In this document: piece after piece, positions 1-11,208 of the stretch
Layout of the letters: every line of letters starts with the position of its first letter
How positions within the stretch are numbered: the first letter of the stretch is position 1
NCBI GenBank assembly: GCA_050084515.1
Contig: CM114271.1
Span: 10,168,001 to 10,232,000, forward strand
From: Blasia pusilla
Lineage: Eukaryota > Marchantiophyta > Marchantiopsida > Blasiales
Direction: 5' to 3'
Length of the DNA stretch: 64,000 nucleotides
Notes under the pieces: generated by a model
What the model saw: the letters and a program-made list of their open reading frames with translations, nothing else
What the model was told of the DNA's origin: nothing
Database searches by the model: none
Translations under genes and position numbers: made by a program

Positions 1-1860
1 GGGGCGTCCTTTCTAGATGCATACAGATTGGAGAATGTCAGGGCTTGGAGCGATGCTCTCCCACCATGACGATGAGGGTAGAGAGTTCTTGGTGGATTAG
101 CCTAGTGTGGTATCCACATTTTTGAAATTATGGTAGAAAGATCATTTTTGTAAAGAAATGTAGTGAAGTCTTCACTAATTGAACACTGAAGGCTCAAGAC
201 TGGAAGTAAAGAAGAATGCATTGCAGAAATTGTGTTGAAGCATGTCAAGTCATGGAAGTGTGGAATTGGGAGAGCTCCACTAAAGGGACAAGACAGAGTG
301 AGAGATTGAGGATTGCCTTAGAGGAGTGAGAACTTTTGTAAGAGTAGGAAAGGAGAATGATAGGGAAGAAGTAGAAGAGGCGCGGGTGCTTTGTAGGAAA
401 GACTACGGCGAAGACCGTAGTGTGGGAAGATGGTAAAGACTATTAACAAAGACTTGTAAAGGACTTCTTCTTTGTAGTATAAGTTCAAAGGGACTCTTTG
501 TGCAAAGATTGTGAACAAAGTATGAAGACCAAAGAGCAAAGACTAAGAAAGCAAAGAAGCAAAAGAAAGAAGAAGAAGGAATCAGCGAGAGTCTTCATAA
601 AGCGGAAAGATGTATGAAGAGTAGGAATAGGAAGAGGAATAATGTTTTAAAGAAAAAGGATGGAAGGAAGGTTGCAAAGAGAACTTCTTTGCGGTGGCAG
701 CAACAATAGTATAGTCTTCGCGAAGGTAGGGAAGAGAGTCTTTGTGAAGATAGGAGAGGAGTGCTTCGCGTCCAGCAAAGACTGTAGATAGTGAACTGTC
801 GCGACAGTTTTGGAAGTTAGAAATGGAAGGGCGTCACAGTTCAGATGGAAGTAGAAGGGAATCAATAGAGAAATCAACCGACTCAGGGAAAATGAAGGGA
901 TGGAAGAATTGAACCATAAGATTGACAGTTAGAAATCTAGAAGGAAGTAGAAAGGCTACATAGAAAGAGCTACGAATTGTAAAGAGACTATTTAAAGCGA
1001 GTAAAATAGAAGAGCAAGGGGTCATTCCTTGTGTCTTGAGTTCCCATCACTCTTGTTGATTGTGTGAGAAGCATTTTTAAGAGATGATCCGAGCCGAAGA
1101 GCCTTGTACACTATGAAGCTCTTAATGCTTTCTAGTTTCCTCCACTCTTTGATGCAAGAGAAGTGTCCTCGCTCATTATTTTTTATGTGTGGAGCTGAAT
1201 GTCAATCTTATTGGGCTGGTGTAGGGATGAGAGTTGAGTCTTTGATTTTAGAGGATAATCAAGAAGAGCGTATGAAAGTTGTTAGACAGTGAGTAACGTG
1301 TCGTGAGAGATTTAGTTCTGAAAGTAGGGTGAGCGGCAATCTTCTTGAGGTCTCTTTGAGATCCTTGTTTGAACTTTGGTATCCAAGATTTGTAGAACTC
1401 CTTCTCTGCACTTGAGAAGAGTTTTTTTTTAGGAAAGAAAACCATTTTAATCTTTTTTACTATTGAAGACTCGATTGTTGAAGCTATTGAACTACTTAGT
1501 GAAGAAGAAGTTATTCTTTATATTTCTTATAAATCCTCTCTTTTCTGAGGAAATAGTGATCTCTTGGCGATTAAGAGAGTACCTTTTCCTTGAGTTGTAC
1601 ATTACAACTATTCGCTTGAACAATGTTGTATGAGGGTGAGTGCTTGGTTTTTGTGTGGGATGTCACACATTTCAAGTGTTACTTATTCAAAAACCCCTTT
1701 ACCATCATAAGTGATCATCAACCACTTAAGTGGTTGATGGAGTCGGACAAGCTAACATGGAAGCTTACGAGGTGGGCTCTATTGTTGCAAGAGTATGATT
1801 TCCAAGTGGTGTATAGACCTGGGATGCTCAACTAGGATGCAAATGGTTTGAGCCATAATC
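1..1860 (+). pseudogene. gypsy RNase H, split by an LTR insertion
   Basis: RNase H removes the RNA template during retrotransposon cDNA synthesis. Before the insertion the reading includes D-D-E-G-R-E-F. After it come Y-E-G-E-C-L, H-F-K-C-Y-L-F, the strong motif T-I-I-S-D-H-Q-P-L-K-W-L, and Y-R-P-G-M-L-N followed by an in-frame stop just before D-A-N-G-L-S. Family identity is clear from these motifs. The gene cannot make a product: it has stops and 1.5 kb of foreign sequence at 106-1606. Confidence 0.85.
106..1606 (+). repeat. Solo LTR, family R, copy A
   Basis: Begins TGTGGTATCC and ends ATTACA; both ends match copy C (46919-48181), which begins TGTGATACCC and also ends ATTACA. The interior (for example 300-440 and 1240-1340) also matches 53430-53557 and 47810-47900. 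It lies inside a gypsy RNase H with no internal retroelement sequence, so it is a solo LTR. A TATTTAAAG near 987 could be its promoter. Flanks CCTAG and ACTAT do not make a clean target duplication. The sequence is rich in GAAG runs; predicted ORFs in it are not genes. Confidence 0.75.
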
Positions 1861-3098
1861 CATGTCTGAGTTAGTTAGATGCTACTGGAGCTTGATGGCA
1901 TGGAGAGTGTGATGAAGAGTTGGTGCCAAGATGGCACGTATCAGCCTATTTGGGCTTGTTTGCTATAGAATGCGAGAGTGTTGAGACTTCGATGGCGAGG
2001 TTTGATGGAGAGTCATTAGATTGGCCGGTGAGGAGGCAACAAGTGGTCGAGATATTCACGAGGATGGAGTAGTCTTGGAGGACCTGGGTATTGGCAACAT
2101 CGCGAGCACAGTGGGTGCTAGAGAGCGGAATCACATCCTACGATAAGCTAGATGGTCCCGGTGGGAGGGGACACATGTGTTTTGAGTTTGGGAGGATGAT
2201 AGAGTACGTGTAGTGCCTCTTCTTTTAGAGAGAGTACGTTTGGTATGACATGCCCACTAGGAGTTGGGTCATTTTGGAGTGAAGCAGACATACATCTTGC
2301 TCAAGATACAATATTGGTGGAGAGGCATGCATACTTAAGTTTGGAACTTTGTTGCTAGGTGGATAGTGTGTGATCAAGTCTGGACATCGTTCAATGCTCC
2401 GACTCCACAGTTGCATCCACTTCTGATTGTGGATTTAGGTTAAAGATGGAATTTGGATTTTATAGGACCTTTACCTTTGGCAAAGCGCCATAGTCGTTAT
2501 GTGTTGGTGATGGTCAAACATCAAATTGGATAGAGTTTATTGTATTTTCTGAAAAAGTCAGTGAGGGAGTATCATATGCCTTTCTAGATTGAGTATTGAG
2601 AGTCATTACGGCGCACCAGCTGAGGTATTGACACACTAGGGTAAGGAGTCTCATGGGGAGTTTCAGGCCTTGTATGATCAGGCGCTAATCGACCACCACA
2701 CTACTTGGCGAGATCATCCTGAGATCGATGGATTGGCGGAGAGGGTTGTGTAGACAATGAAGAGAGGTTTATATTAGTATGTCTTGCAGAGAGGTCACCT
2801 AGAAGATAGGGACCTCTAGTTGCCATGCTTGGCAACAAGACACAGATTCAGCAAACAGGCCTCCTTAGCGTCTTTCTCATCGTATTTGGTGCTTTATGAT
2901 TGAGAGCCAGATTTATCTATGGCAATTTGTCAAGATGTTGCACGCTTACGATGTATGTTCTATGGTTGTGCCCGTGGTGCAGCCACTATGCTAGTTTGTG
3001 ATGGATGTTTGAGAGGATGGCATATGGTATGTTTGAGGCCACCTCTCACCAGGATTCCTCGGGGACAATGGATGTGCCCTAGATGTACATAGAGTAGG
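1861..3098 (+). pseudogene. gypsy integrase remnant ending in a PHD finger
   Basis: Integrase inserts retrotransposon cDNA. Scattered integrase motifs remain across frames: D-F/L-I-G-P-L-P-L-A-K near 2450, a catalytic-core trace near 2650-2760 (H-P-E-I-D-G-L-A-E-R-V), and many stops. At 2950-3097 an open stretch encodes a PHD-type zinc finger: C-x4-C, then M-L-V-C-D-G-C, R-G-W-H-M-V-C, and W-M-C-P-R-C, giving the C4-H-C3 ligand set, followed by a stop. A PHD finger at this end of pol would sit where chromoviruses carry a chromodomain and could steer integration to histone marks. Integrase identity rests on position and partial motifs; the PHD match is strong. Confidence 0.7.
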
Positions 3099-3280
3099 AA
3101 GTTATAGATTTTGACTTGTGTCTGTGACATGGATGACAAAAAGGCAACTAACGATGGGGCGACATAAGCATACGGTCTTTTTGCTCTTAGCATCCTAGAT
3201 ATATATATATCATGGTAGGTAGGGATAGATGGCTATGTGGAGTTAGAGGGACCTAACCACCAGCTAGGGGGGCAATTGGA

Positions 3281-3684
3281 GATATTTTGGTAATTCTCGT
3301 CTCATTTTTTGGATGGCATGTGTTAGCATGGGATCGTTCAAGTTCTTGTTTATGTTTGGTCACAACGATATATGTTGTGTAGCAATGTGTTTATGCACTA
3401 TAACTGTCACGTCTGTTAGGATAGATCGACAAGATAGTATATCATATAGTAGAGGGCCTTTGGACATACTAGAGGAAAGCCTTTGGAGGTCGAGGATTAC
3501 CCGCTGAGGCTACGAGTAACCATAGAGAGCAGGGTTCCCTTTTGTTTGGGGTTATTTGGAGCCATATTGAGGAACTTACTAGTTTGGATAAGGTACCGTT
3601 TTGGATATAGTTGCCTTTCCACTTTTGGAAGTAGCCCTTGACCCATTATAGCAGATCAATAGCCAATGAGATGGGAAAGGGTAT

Positions 3685-3736
<52 letters not shown>

Positions 3737-3780
3737 ATAGGTTATTGTGGAGAGAGTTTGGGAGAGGGAAAGGGGTATGT

Positions 3781-3824
<44 letters not shown>

Positions 3825-4602
3825 CTCAGTAGTTCCTTGTTGTTATTGCAAGTTGCAGACAGTGCTCCCTGCTTCATGGCTCACGAGAGTGCTCATGGGA
3901 GCAAGAGCCATATGTTTGGTAGAATTTCTTTGTAGTTTTTTCATACGAGAGAGTGACTCGCGGAAGCACTTCCCAATTTTTTGTAGAAATTGAGTATAGG
4001 GGCGGTTTGCTTTATGTTGGTATTCTCAAGGGCAGCATGTAGCTCTCTGGTTTTTTTTGTGATAGGTTTTCAAATTTCCTTGCGTGTTGCGAAAAATTTT
4101 GTAGGAGAAGAGACTTTGGGATACACGAAAATTCCTGTCTTTTTAAATGGTGCGCAATTTTGAGATCGGAGCATGAAGTTTTGACAATATATGCGAACCT
4201 GCCCTAGCCATTGCTTGGGAAGGAGAAAAATTCAAATTTCTTGGTAACTTCTTAGTTGATGTAGAAAATCATTTAATATCAAGAGAAGATCTAGTTGGAA
4301 GTAGGAGTGAGTGAAAACTATTTGAGGGGAGTTGACCTAGTTTTAGTGAACGATGTGAGTGTAAGTCCAAGCTAGTTTGGAAAATTTTACCTCTTTGAGG
4401 GGGCTTGACCGAGTTTTTTGGGGGATATTTTAGTAAGAAGTTAAGAAAAAAGCGGGGGGACGCCGTCCGCCCCTACCATGACGCGTAGGCTGCAAGGTGT
4501 ACTACCACGTCCGCCGCTAACTCATGGTCTCGTGCCAAGATGCGTTCTAGTGGCGTCATGGCTGCCACTACAGTCAACACACTTTTGGCGCTCACGACCA
4601 AA
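3281..4602 (+). other. Probable 3' LTR and flank of the first gypsy; no gene seen
   Basis: Follows a purine-rich tract and begins TGGAGATATTTTGG. No second LTR copy is in the window to fix its end. It contains two (GA)n tracts. No convincing coding sequence was seen; the short ORFs near 3640-3990 are products of the microsatellite. Confidence 0.4.
3689..3823 (+). repeat. Paired (GA)n microsatellites
   Basis: Two pure GA runs, about 3689-3735 and 3785-3823. Each is preceded by a similar GGGAAAGG-GTATGTC context, so the tract and its leader look duplicated in tandem. Confidence 0.9.
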
Positions 4603-5602
4603 TTGTCGCGACCCTCATAACCAAACAAGCGCCAATCGGAACATCCAAACTCTAGCGAGCTCAAGCTAGGATGGTTTGCGCTTTGAGAGTTAAGGAAACA
4701 CAAGGGCGAGACACGAGCGAGGCGAGCGTTTCGAGTGCTTCATGTGTTGTGGTCGTGACCAAGAAATCGAAACCAAATGCGGTACTCAGACTTGAGAGAA
4801 GTCAATTCTTGGACGAGACGCGGCCAAGGGGTAAAAACCAGACTTGAGACCCGGTCAGCATTTGGGAGTTTTTGACTGTACTTTTGATCATAACTTTGAG
4901 TTCCAAAGAGCGTTTGGGATAAGTAAGGTAGAGTTAGAAAGCTTATGTCAAGTTGGTTCCAATGTACCAAAGACCTTTGCAAACACTTGCGTAGAGGTTG
5001 AGATATGGGCCAAAATCGAGTGTAAGAGGAATCCGGTTGAGGGCCAAAAAGAGGGGCCCAGGTGGTCTTTCCCAAAGGTAGGGGGACCCTGGAGTTTCCC
5101 AGAAGTACTAGTAAGGGGGAACGTCTCCAAGAGTGCTTGGGACTCATACCCCACTTTGGGTGCCGCGGGGCGACCCAAGGGCACGGAATGGATTGTGAGT
5201 TTGGTGTTGGGCTTCAAGATCCAAACCAAGTTCAATAGAGGGATTTTGGAGATCCCTATTGGATTCCAACTTGCGACTCATATCGTTGAGTCTCGATTAG
5301 GGCTCATGCAAAGTCCGTTGGACAGTTGGGACCGCTATGTGCGCCAACGTCATTTCAGGTGCCTAGACTAACCAGAAAGTATGTCCCAAGTCTCAGAAGG
5401 CTTGCCCGTGTTGGGAACCTAGGAATGAGGAAAGGTTGAGCTTCATGAGATGCTGAGTTGAGGACTTGGTGGGTTGGAAGGCCGCTTGACCCAAAGCCAA
5501 ACTAATGTGAGTGCGTTTGGGTGCAGGTAGGCGATGAGAGTGTGTCTTACTAAACGTATGCTTCCGCAACACTAAGATTGACGTTCAAGGAGAGAAGGCG
5601 CA
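4603..5602 (+). repeat. 5' LTR of the chromovirus
   Basis: Begins TGTCGCGACCCTCAT and ends about GGCGCA. Boundaries come from the inverted solo copy at 36683-37686, which starts and stops at the equivalent bases against simple CT sequence. The primer-binding site follows 7 bases later. Several open frames in it (4740-5371) are chance ORFs. Confidence 0.75.
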
Positions 5603-5609
5603 TGACATG

Positions 5610-5621
5610 TGGTATCAGAGC
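5610..5621 (+). other. Primer-binding site (initiator tRNA-Met)
   Basis: TGGTATCAGAGC, complementary to the 3' end of plant initiator tRNA-Met, lies just inside the 5' LTR. It is the usual start for minus-strand cDNA synthesis in plant gypsy and copia elements. Confidence 0.9.
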
Positions 5622-5823
5622 TAATCCTTGGTGAGCGAGAACTTGGGGTTGTGGGAGTAACCGGACGCTTCGGGAAAACCGGAGGTAGCGGCAAGACCCA
5701 AACGCTCGAGGAGGGATGCAAGAAATGAGGAGGAGATCTGAGTGTGGGGGCTTGAAGATGGCAACCGAGGGAGAAGAACCAGGGAAACGATGAGCCAAGC
5801 GACGCGAACCACAGGACAAACCA

Positions 5824-6640
5824 ATGCCAGATTGGAAGCCGATGGAGGAGACGCCGACTCTCAAGATGCTAAACATTAGACATGAGGGTGTCCCAAACGT
5901 AGACACTCATACGGAGCCAATGGCCCCAAACTCAAGTGAACCGGCCTTCTACGCCCAGATGTTGGATTATATGAAGATTATGACCGAACAAGTCCTCATG
6001 CAAAACAAGCGGATTGCAGAGCTTGAGTCGAACAGAGCTTTGAGTCCTCGCAAAAAGCTCTGCAAGACAAACCTGCCCACGCCATTCACCGGAGTGGGTG
6101 CACTCGCAAGGTGAAAGATTTCCTTATGGAGATGGAATATTACTTTGAGGCGCAGAGGGCAGCAGAACAAGATAAGGTGGCAGTGGCGGTCACCTTTCTA
6201 AAGGATCATGCGCCACAATGGTGGACAACGCAATGGGAAGAATATCTGGGCGGCAGTTCACCTCTGAGTTGGGAGGAGTTCAAGATGCTGATTGATGACC
6301 GATTCACCCCGGAGTACCAAGAGATTTGCAATAGGGTAGAGCTCATGCGACTACGGAAAATTGGGCCCTTAAGCGCTTATGTGAGGGAGTTCAGCGCAAA
6401 GTTGAACTCCATTCCTAAGGTGGATGAGGCATCGCAGATAGCGATCTTCATTGGTGGACTCAAACAAAGTGCAGAGAAGGCCGTGTACAGAATGACGGAG
6501 CTGCCGAACACCTGCGTGGAGCTTTTGAGGTTGGCGGAGCGGATTGGGGACGATGAGGTCCAAACACCAAAGCCCTTTGAGACAAAAACTTTTTCCAAAA
6601 GTTTGAAAAACAAAGGGGCACCCAAGAGGGTCTAGAGTGG
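5824..6640 (+). pseudogene. Chromovirus gag (capsid)
   Basis: Gag forms the particle that packages element RNA. The open frame starts at 5824 and shifts frame near 6111-6114; the second frame runs to 6635. It has the retrotransposon gag domain signature: A-P-Q-W-W then W-E-E-F-K-x-L-I-D-D-R-F, followed by R-x-L-R-K-I-G-P-L-S-A-Y-V-R-E-F and I-A-I-F-I-G-G-L-K. The frameshift and the stop at 6635, before the zinc knuckle, break it. Confidence 0.85.
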
Positions 6641-7565
6641 GGTTGAGCATGACCAAGGAGAGTCTCTCAACCCATTAGCAAAGCGATAGGAACGCCTTGC
6701 TAAGTCGAAGGGAGCACAACATCCGAAGTCAGGAAATGGCAAGGTGGTATGCTACAACTGTGGTGAACCTGGGCACATGGCAAAAGGATGCTCCAAACCG
6801 AAGGTTAGTAATGGGAGTATGATTGCGTTAGTTGCTAAGCACTTGTCGGCAGAAAGTTTGGAGACCTCCCTTCAAGTCACCAAGAGGACACCCAACTTGG
6901 TGTACCTAAGATCCAAAATTGTTGATTGCGATGTGATGTTGCTCGTGGATACAGGTGCTTTGCACTCCTTCCTAAGCCCAAGAATCATGAAGGAGTTGGA
7001 TGTGTCCACCTCTAAGGCAGACCAGCCCATTTGAGTAGGCTTTGCTGGAGGCAAGTCTCAACGAACTTCCGAGTTGGTACTGGGTTTGACAATAGGATGC
7101 GGAGTATTCAAGTTGAAGGAGAATTTCAAGGTGTGCGAGATGGATGGCATCAACGGAGTCTTGGGGAACACATTCCTGGATGCGTATGAGGTGGAGCTAG
7201 GGAAAAGGCCATTGAGGTTGAGCGTCTTAATTAAAGGAAAACGGATGCAAGTGAGGTTGGTTCGCGAGATGCCCGTGAGGAAGGAGTTGGTGAACGCCAT
7301 TACAAGGAGGAGTTTGACCGAGTTGGAGGATGGATTCCTTTGCTTAATGAGACAAGTGGAAGACACCCTTAGCAAGAAACGCAGGGATCAGACCGTGGCT
7401 TCAAGGGGAATCCCAAGACTGCTACAGAGAGTAGTCAAGGAGTTTGGTGATGTCTTGACGAATGAGCTTCCGAACGAGTTGCCACCGCATAGGGAAGTCG
7501 ATCACAAGATAGAGGTCATTCCCGAATCTCAACCATCTTCTAAGGCACCATATAGATTGAATTAG
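6640..7565 (+). pseudogene. Chromovirus zinc knuckle and aspartic protease
   Basis: A complete CCHC nucleic-acid-binding knuckle is seen near 6745-6795 (C-Y-N-C-G-E-P-G-H-M-A-K-G-C). Next comes the retropepsin active site L-L-V-D-T-G-A near 6940-6960, then G-V-L-G-N-T-F-L. Stop codons at 7032 and 7563 interrupt the frame. The stretch to 7565 is the linker into RT (E-L-P-P-H-R-E-V-D-H-K-I). The protease would have cut the polyprotein; the active-site Asp is intact but the gene is not. Confidence 0.85.
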
Positions 7566-8165
7566 GAGGAGCTGGTTGAGGTAAAAAAGAAGTTAAGTGA
7601 GCTCTTAGAGAAAGGCTACTTTAGAACCAACAAGTCACCGTATGGAGCGCCTATTCTCTTTGTGAAGAAGAAGGATGGGAAGATGAGACTTTGTGTGGAT
7701 TACCGTGCGCTAAATAAAGTGATTGTGAGAAAAAATTACCCTCTTCCGAGGATCGATGACCTCTTTGATAGACTGTGAGGGGCAAAGTACTTTAGTAGGA
7801 TTGACTTGAAATCAGGATTTTACCAGATTCGGATTGCCGAAGCAGATGTGGAAAAGACTGCGTGTAGAACGAGATATGGCTCGTTCGAGTTTGTGGTGAT
7901 GCCCTTCGGTCTGTGTAATGCGCCTCTGACGTTCACCACATTGATGAAATCCATTTTTCATGAGGATGTGGATGAGTACGTGATCATCTATATTAATGAT
8001 ATACTCGTCTATTCGAAGTCACTCGAAGAGCACGCTTGACATTTGAGGGTGATGTTGTCGAAACTAAGGGCGAACAAGCTGTATGCGAATATGGACAAGA
8101 GTGAGTTCAGGTTGCCCAAGATCAAGTTCTTGGGTCATGTGGTTAGCAAAGATGGAGTTAGTCCG
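7566..8165 (+). pseudogene. Chromovirus reverse transcriptase, active site changed
   Basis: RT motifs in order: [39 protein letters not shown], and F-V-V-M-P-F-G-L-C-N-A-P. The catalytic box at 7989-8000 reads Y-I-N-D instead of Y-x-D-D, so one metal-binding Asp is lost. In-frame stops lie near 7779 and 8038. The frame continues to G-H-V-V-S-K-D-G-V and is then cut by the LTR at about 8166. The thumb, connection and start of RNase H are missing. Confidence 0.9.
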
Positions 8166-9123
8166 CACTCTATTCTTACAACTCCATGTTGATTATTCCA
8201 TTGATGAGAAAGGTTCGCCTGATTCACTCTTCACTCTACAGAACCAAAAATAATACTCAGACATAAGCATCGCACATCAGAATGAAGGAATGAGTACTTT
8301 ACTACTCCATCAAGAATGAGAAAGCTTCAAAGTGTTATACAAGATTGAGAGGGTACTACTCCCTTGCTCGGATCATTCCTACAGCATGAGGACTTCGTAA
8401 GCGAATGATGATGATAGCTATTTGCATGTTTCTTAAATACTCTCTGAAGTAGGAGTGATCCAAAGATTTGAAGCGTTCTTGATGAAGTTGGTGTCTCTTC
8501 AACATTTGTAACTACCTAGATCTATGGTGCTCTTCTCTTTTCCTAAGATCCCTATGAATTCGTAGAACAAAACTGTCTTAACTACCTATCTGATACAAAG
8601 AGTTGCGCCTTTTCCTATTCTAACTGTTCTAACTATGTGTCGCTTGAAATCACTGTCCGTCTTAGCTTTGCTTCGCTGCTAAGTGTGGACCTCTTTTGCT
8701 TTGCTTCAAGATGAAGCTCTTTCTCCTGATCTAAAGACGAAGTGCTTCATTCTTTGTTCTTGTTCTAGGGGCTTCATTATTCGTTCTTCATGCTTCGTTC
8801 AAGAGCGAAGTACTTCTTTCTCTTCTTCTTCTTCTTCATGCTTTGTTCAAGAGCGAAGCACTTCATACACAAGTTCTTGAGAGAGCTTCGTTGTCTTTTC
8901 GAAGCTTCTTGTTGGGTCTTTAGACTTCGTTATTGTATTCTCCTCTCCTCTCAGGAAAATCCTTGATTTTCTATCTCTCTGCCTTGTCCTTGGAGCTTTG
9001 TGATTCACTTTAATCTTGCTCATTCTTCTCCATAACCATAATATCAAAATCATAGTGTATATACAAGTCTTCTTTGAATAAAAAGATGTAATTCTTCAAA
9101 AGTACAAAATTGTGGGCATCACA
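8166..9123 (-). repeat. Solo LTR, family R, copy B (minus strand, truncated)
   Basis: Reverse complement of copy C (46919-48181). Its right end, read on the minus strand, begins TGTGATGCCCACAATTTTG, as copy C begins TGTGATACCCAAAATTTTG. Similarity runs left to about 8166, which is about 330 bases short of the LTR end. It interrupts chromovirus pol, and roughly 250 codons of pol are absent around it, so insertion came with a deletion. No clean target duplication. Confidence 0.78.
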
Positions 9124-9390
9124 CCCACTCATGAGAAAGGGTTGTTTGCGATGGTCCATTGCTTGAGGAAGTGGCGTCACTATTTAGGACTTCACAGGAC
9201 TCGAGTGTTCACGGATAACATATCGCTCTAGTATTTTGAGACCCAAGATCGAGTTACACCGAAACAACTAAGATAGCATGATACCTTGGCGTTGATGAAT
9301 GTGGAACTCATCTACAAGCCAAGGAACGATAATATCATTTCGGATGCGTTGAGTTGCAGGGATGAGGACATGCCATCAACAACATAGGTC
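9124..9390 (+). pseudogene. Chromovirus RNase H, carboxyl half
   Basis: Reading resumes immediately after the LTR with T-H-E-K-G-L-F-A-M-V-H-C-L-R-K-W, then R-V-F-T-D-N and V-T-P-K-Q-L-R, ending I-I-S-D-A-L-S-C-R. These are the second half of gypsy RNase H and the tether before integrase. Stops fall near 9230 and 9270. Confidence 0.8.
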
Positions 9391-9566
9391 TTGAGAGCAA
9401 TGTTCCCTAAGGAAACAGATCTGGAAAGAAGGATTCGTTAGGGATACATGAAAGACACCCAGGCAAGCAAGTACCTAAGGACGTTGAAGCAGGGCGAGAA
9501 GGTGGGCAACATAAGTTTGAGACATGGTTTACTAAGGTTCAAGCAAAGCAGGATCTATGAACCAAG

Positions 9567-10377
9567 GTGTTAGTGGAATGTTATGATGGATCCTTGGCAA
9601 GACATAAAGGGGAGAAAGCCACGTTGGCTATTCTCGCTAAAAGGTTCTTTTGGCCCAACATGAAAGAAGATGTTGCTCGATATGTGAAGACTTGGGTGAC
9701 CTGTCAGGCGAATAGGGTTTCTTATGCAAACAAACAAGGCTTGTTGCATCCCTTGCCGATTCCGGACGGACCCTTGCACAATGTGAGTATGGACTTCATA
9801 ACGAGTCTTCCTGAGTCTGAGGGATACAATACTTGTGATAGTTGATCGGTTCAATAAGTTGGGGAGATTCATGCCGACAGTGGATTCAGAGACGACCTAT
9901 ACGACTTCCTGACTCTTCCTAGATAGTTGGTGGCGCGCACACGGATTGCCAAGGAGTATTGTTTTAGATCGGGATCCAAAGTTTACCTGTGCCTTTTGGA
10001 AACACTTGTTTAGGAGGTTCAAGACCGAGCTGAGTTTGAGCAGGGCCTTCCATCCGCAGACGGATGGGCAAACGGAAAAGGTAAACTCCCTCGTGAACCA
10101 ATACTTAAGGAATTACGTGAGCGCGGACCAGCAAGATTGGGTGAAGTGGTTGAGTATGGCGGAGTTCTGCTACAACTCCACCAAACATTATGCAATAGGA
10201 GAATCTCGGTTTCTCTTGGCTTATGGACGTGAGCTAGAAGGGCCTCTTGACCTAGCCCTTTCGAAGGGTACTACATCAGCACCGACCCGACAAGCAACGA
10301 TAGAGGATTTGTTAGCGGAAATGCGAGAACGACAAGAGCGAGCAAGGAGAAACCTTGAAAAGGCTCAACTGAGGTAA
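9567..10377 (+). pseudogene. Chromovirus integrase
   Basis: Integrase joins element cDNA to the chromosome. The zinc-binding end is partly seen (Y-D-G-S-L-A-R-H-K-G, then V-T-C-Q). The first catalytic Asp is in V-S-M-D-F-I-T, the second in V-L-D-R-D-P-K-F-T, and the Glu lies within the block after F-H-P-Q-T-D-G-Q-T-E-K-V-N. So the D-D-E set appears present. A frame break falls near 9840 between the first and second Asp, and stops occur near 9910 and 10376. Confidence 0.88.
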
Positions 10378-10431
10378 GTGAAGCATGCTAACAAAAGCAA
10401 GCACCAAGTGAGATTCCAAGTTGGAGAATAA

Positions 10432-10857
10432 GTGTGGTTGAGTGTGAAGAATCTCACTCTTCCGAAGGAGTTGTCCGCGAAGCTATCTGCCAAGTATGTT
10501 GGACCGTATGTGATTAAGGCAAACCCGTTTGAGGATGTGTATATATTGGAGCTGCTAGAAGAGTTCAAGATACATCCCACTTTCCATGTGTCATTGTTGA
10601 AGAAGTATCTTCAGGATAATGACCGTCGCGAGCGAAGACAGGCATTGAGACCACAGTCGATAATCGTAAGCGAAGAACCAGAATTTGAGGTGGAGACCAT
10701 CTTGCGTGCGAGGTGTAGGGCCAGCACATACAAGTACTTGGTCAAGTGGAAAGGCTACCATGTGAAAGAGGCGACTTGGATTGCAAAGGCAGATCTGGAA
10801 CATGCGCAAGAGGTGTTGCAGGACTTCAAACGGTTGCAAGGGAAGCACATGTGTTAG
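10432..10857 (+). pseudogene. Chromovirus integrase tail with chromodomain
   Basis: Starts in the integrase carboxyl end (L-T-L-P-K-E-L-S-A-K, Y-V-G-P-Y-V-I, F-H-V-S-L-L-K-K-Y) and ends with a chromodomain: F-E-V-E-T-I-L, Y-L-V-K-W-K-G-Y, A-T-W-I. Chromodomains bind methylated histone H3 tails and direct chromovirus integration. The aromatic positions (Y in Y-L-V-K-W, W in K-W-K-G-Y, and W in T-W-I) are present. This stretch is open for 141 codons, but the upstream frame ends with a stop just before it. Confidence 0.87.
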
Positions 10858-10860
10858 TAC

Positions 10861-11208
10861 ATGGAGAAGATAGAGACATGACTTGTGCCATAGGAAGCTT
10901 GGGCCAAAGGCTGTTGTAACTAGAGCAGGCTAGTGTTGCAATAAAGGAATGCATGAATTTGGAGATTCAATGGGTGTGTTATTTGCAATTTGTCTTTGGT
11001 AGGGCATGGCAATGAATAGTTCCTCATACGCTTAGGATGTAAGTCAAGAGGATAAACAAGGAGTATTTGAGGCAAGAGCTGGTATTCGGATAAATACCTA
11101 GAATAGGACTAAGTGCTGGGCAACTAGCACTTGGGCTCGCCCTAGCGTCGGCGGGGTAGATCACTCTGTCTTGGGGCTTGGGGTGATCTCACTCGTGAGT
11201 GTATGAGT
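10861..11208 (+). other. 3' untranslated part of the chromovirus; no gene
   Basis: Follows the chromodomain stop. The sequence continues after the solo copia LTR with T-G-A-G-T and about 50 more bases of similar character. Nothing matching the 5' LTR was seen. Confidence 0.4.

Larger units (their letters stand above)
1..3280 (+). mobile_element. Decayed Ty3/gypsy element (RNase H, integrase, PHD finger)
   Basis: Pieces of a gypsy pol read in order on the plus strand: the start of RNase H (1-105, with T-D-W..G-L-G-A and D-D-E-G-R-E-F), the rest of RNase H from 1607, an integrase remnant to about 2940, then a PHD finger to 3098. The left end lies outside the window, so gag, protease and RT are not seen. 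Stops are frequent. A 1.5-kb LTR of another family (106-1606) splits RNase H, and coding resumes almost at the codon where it broke off. The purine tract near 3268 (CTAGGGGGGCA) looks like a polypurine tract before the 3' LTR. Confidence 0.8.
4603..10960 (+). mobile_element. Decayed Ty3/gypsy chromovirus
   Basis: Order on the plus strand: 5' LTR (4603-5602), tRNA primer site (5610), gag, CCHC knuckle, protease, RT, partial RNase H, integrase, chromodomain (to 10857). This is the standard chromovirus order. Every coding module has stops or frameshifts, and the middle of pol is replaced by a family R LTR. No 3' LTR resembling the 5' LTR was found after 10860, so the right end is truncated or unrecognised. 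A solo LTR of the same family lies on the minus strand at 36683-37686. Confidence 0.88.

Noticed and set aside
4740-5371. Open frames of 135 and 175 codons on opposite strands
   Set aside because: They overlap each other inside the LTR at 4603-5602 and recur, broken, in the LTR at 36683-37686; no domain.
5610-5621. Possible tRNA gene at TGGTATCAGAGC
   Set aside because: Only the 12-base primer-binding site is present; no cloverleaf or internal A/B boxes follow, here or at 58229.
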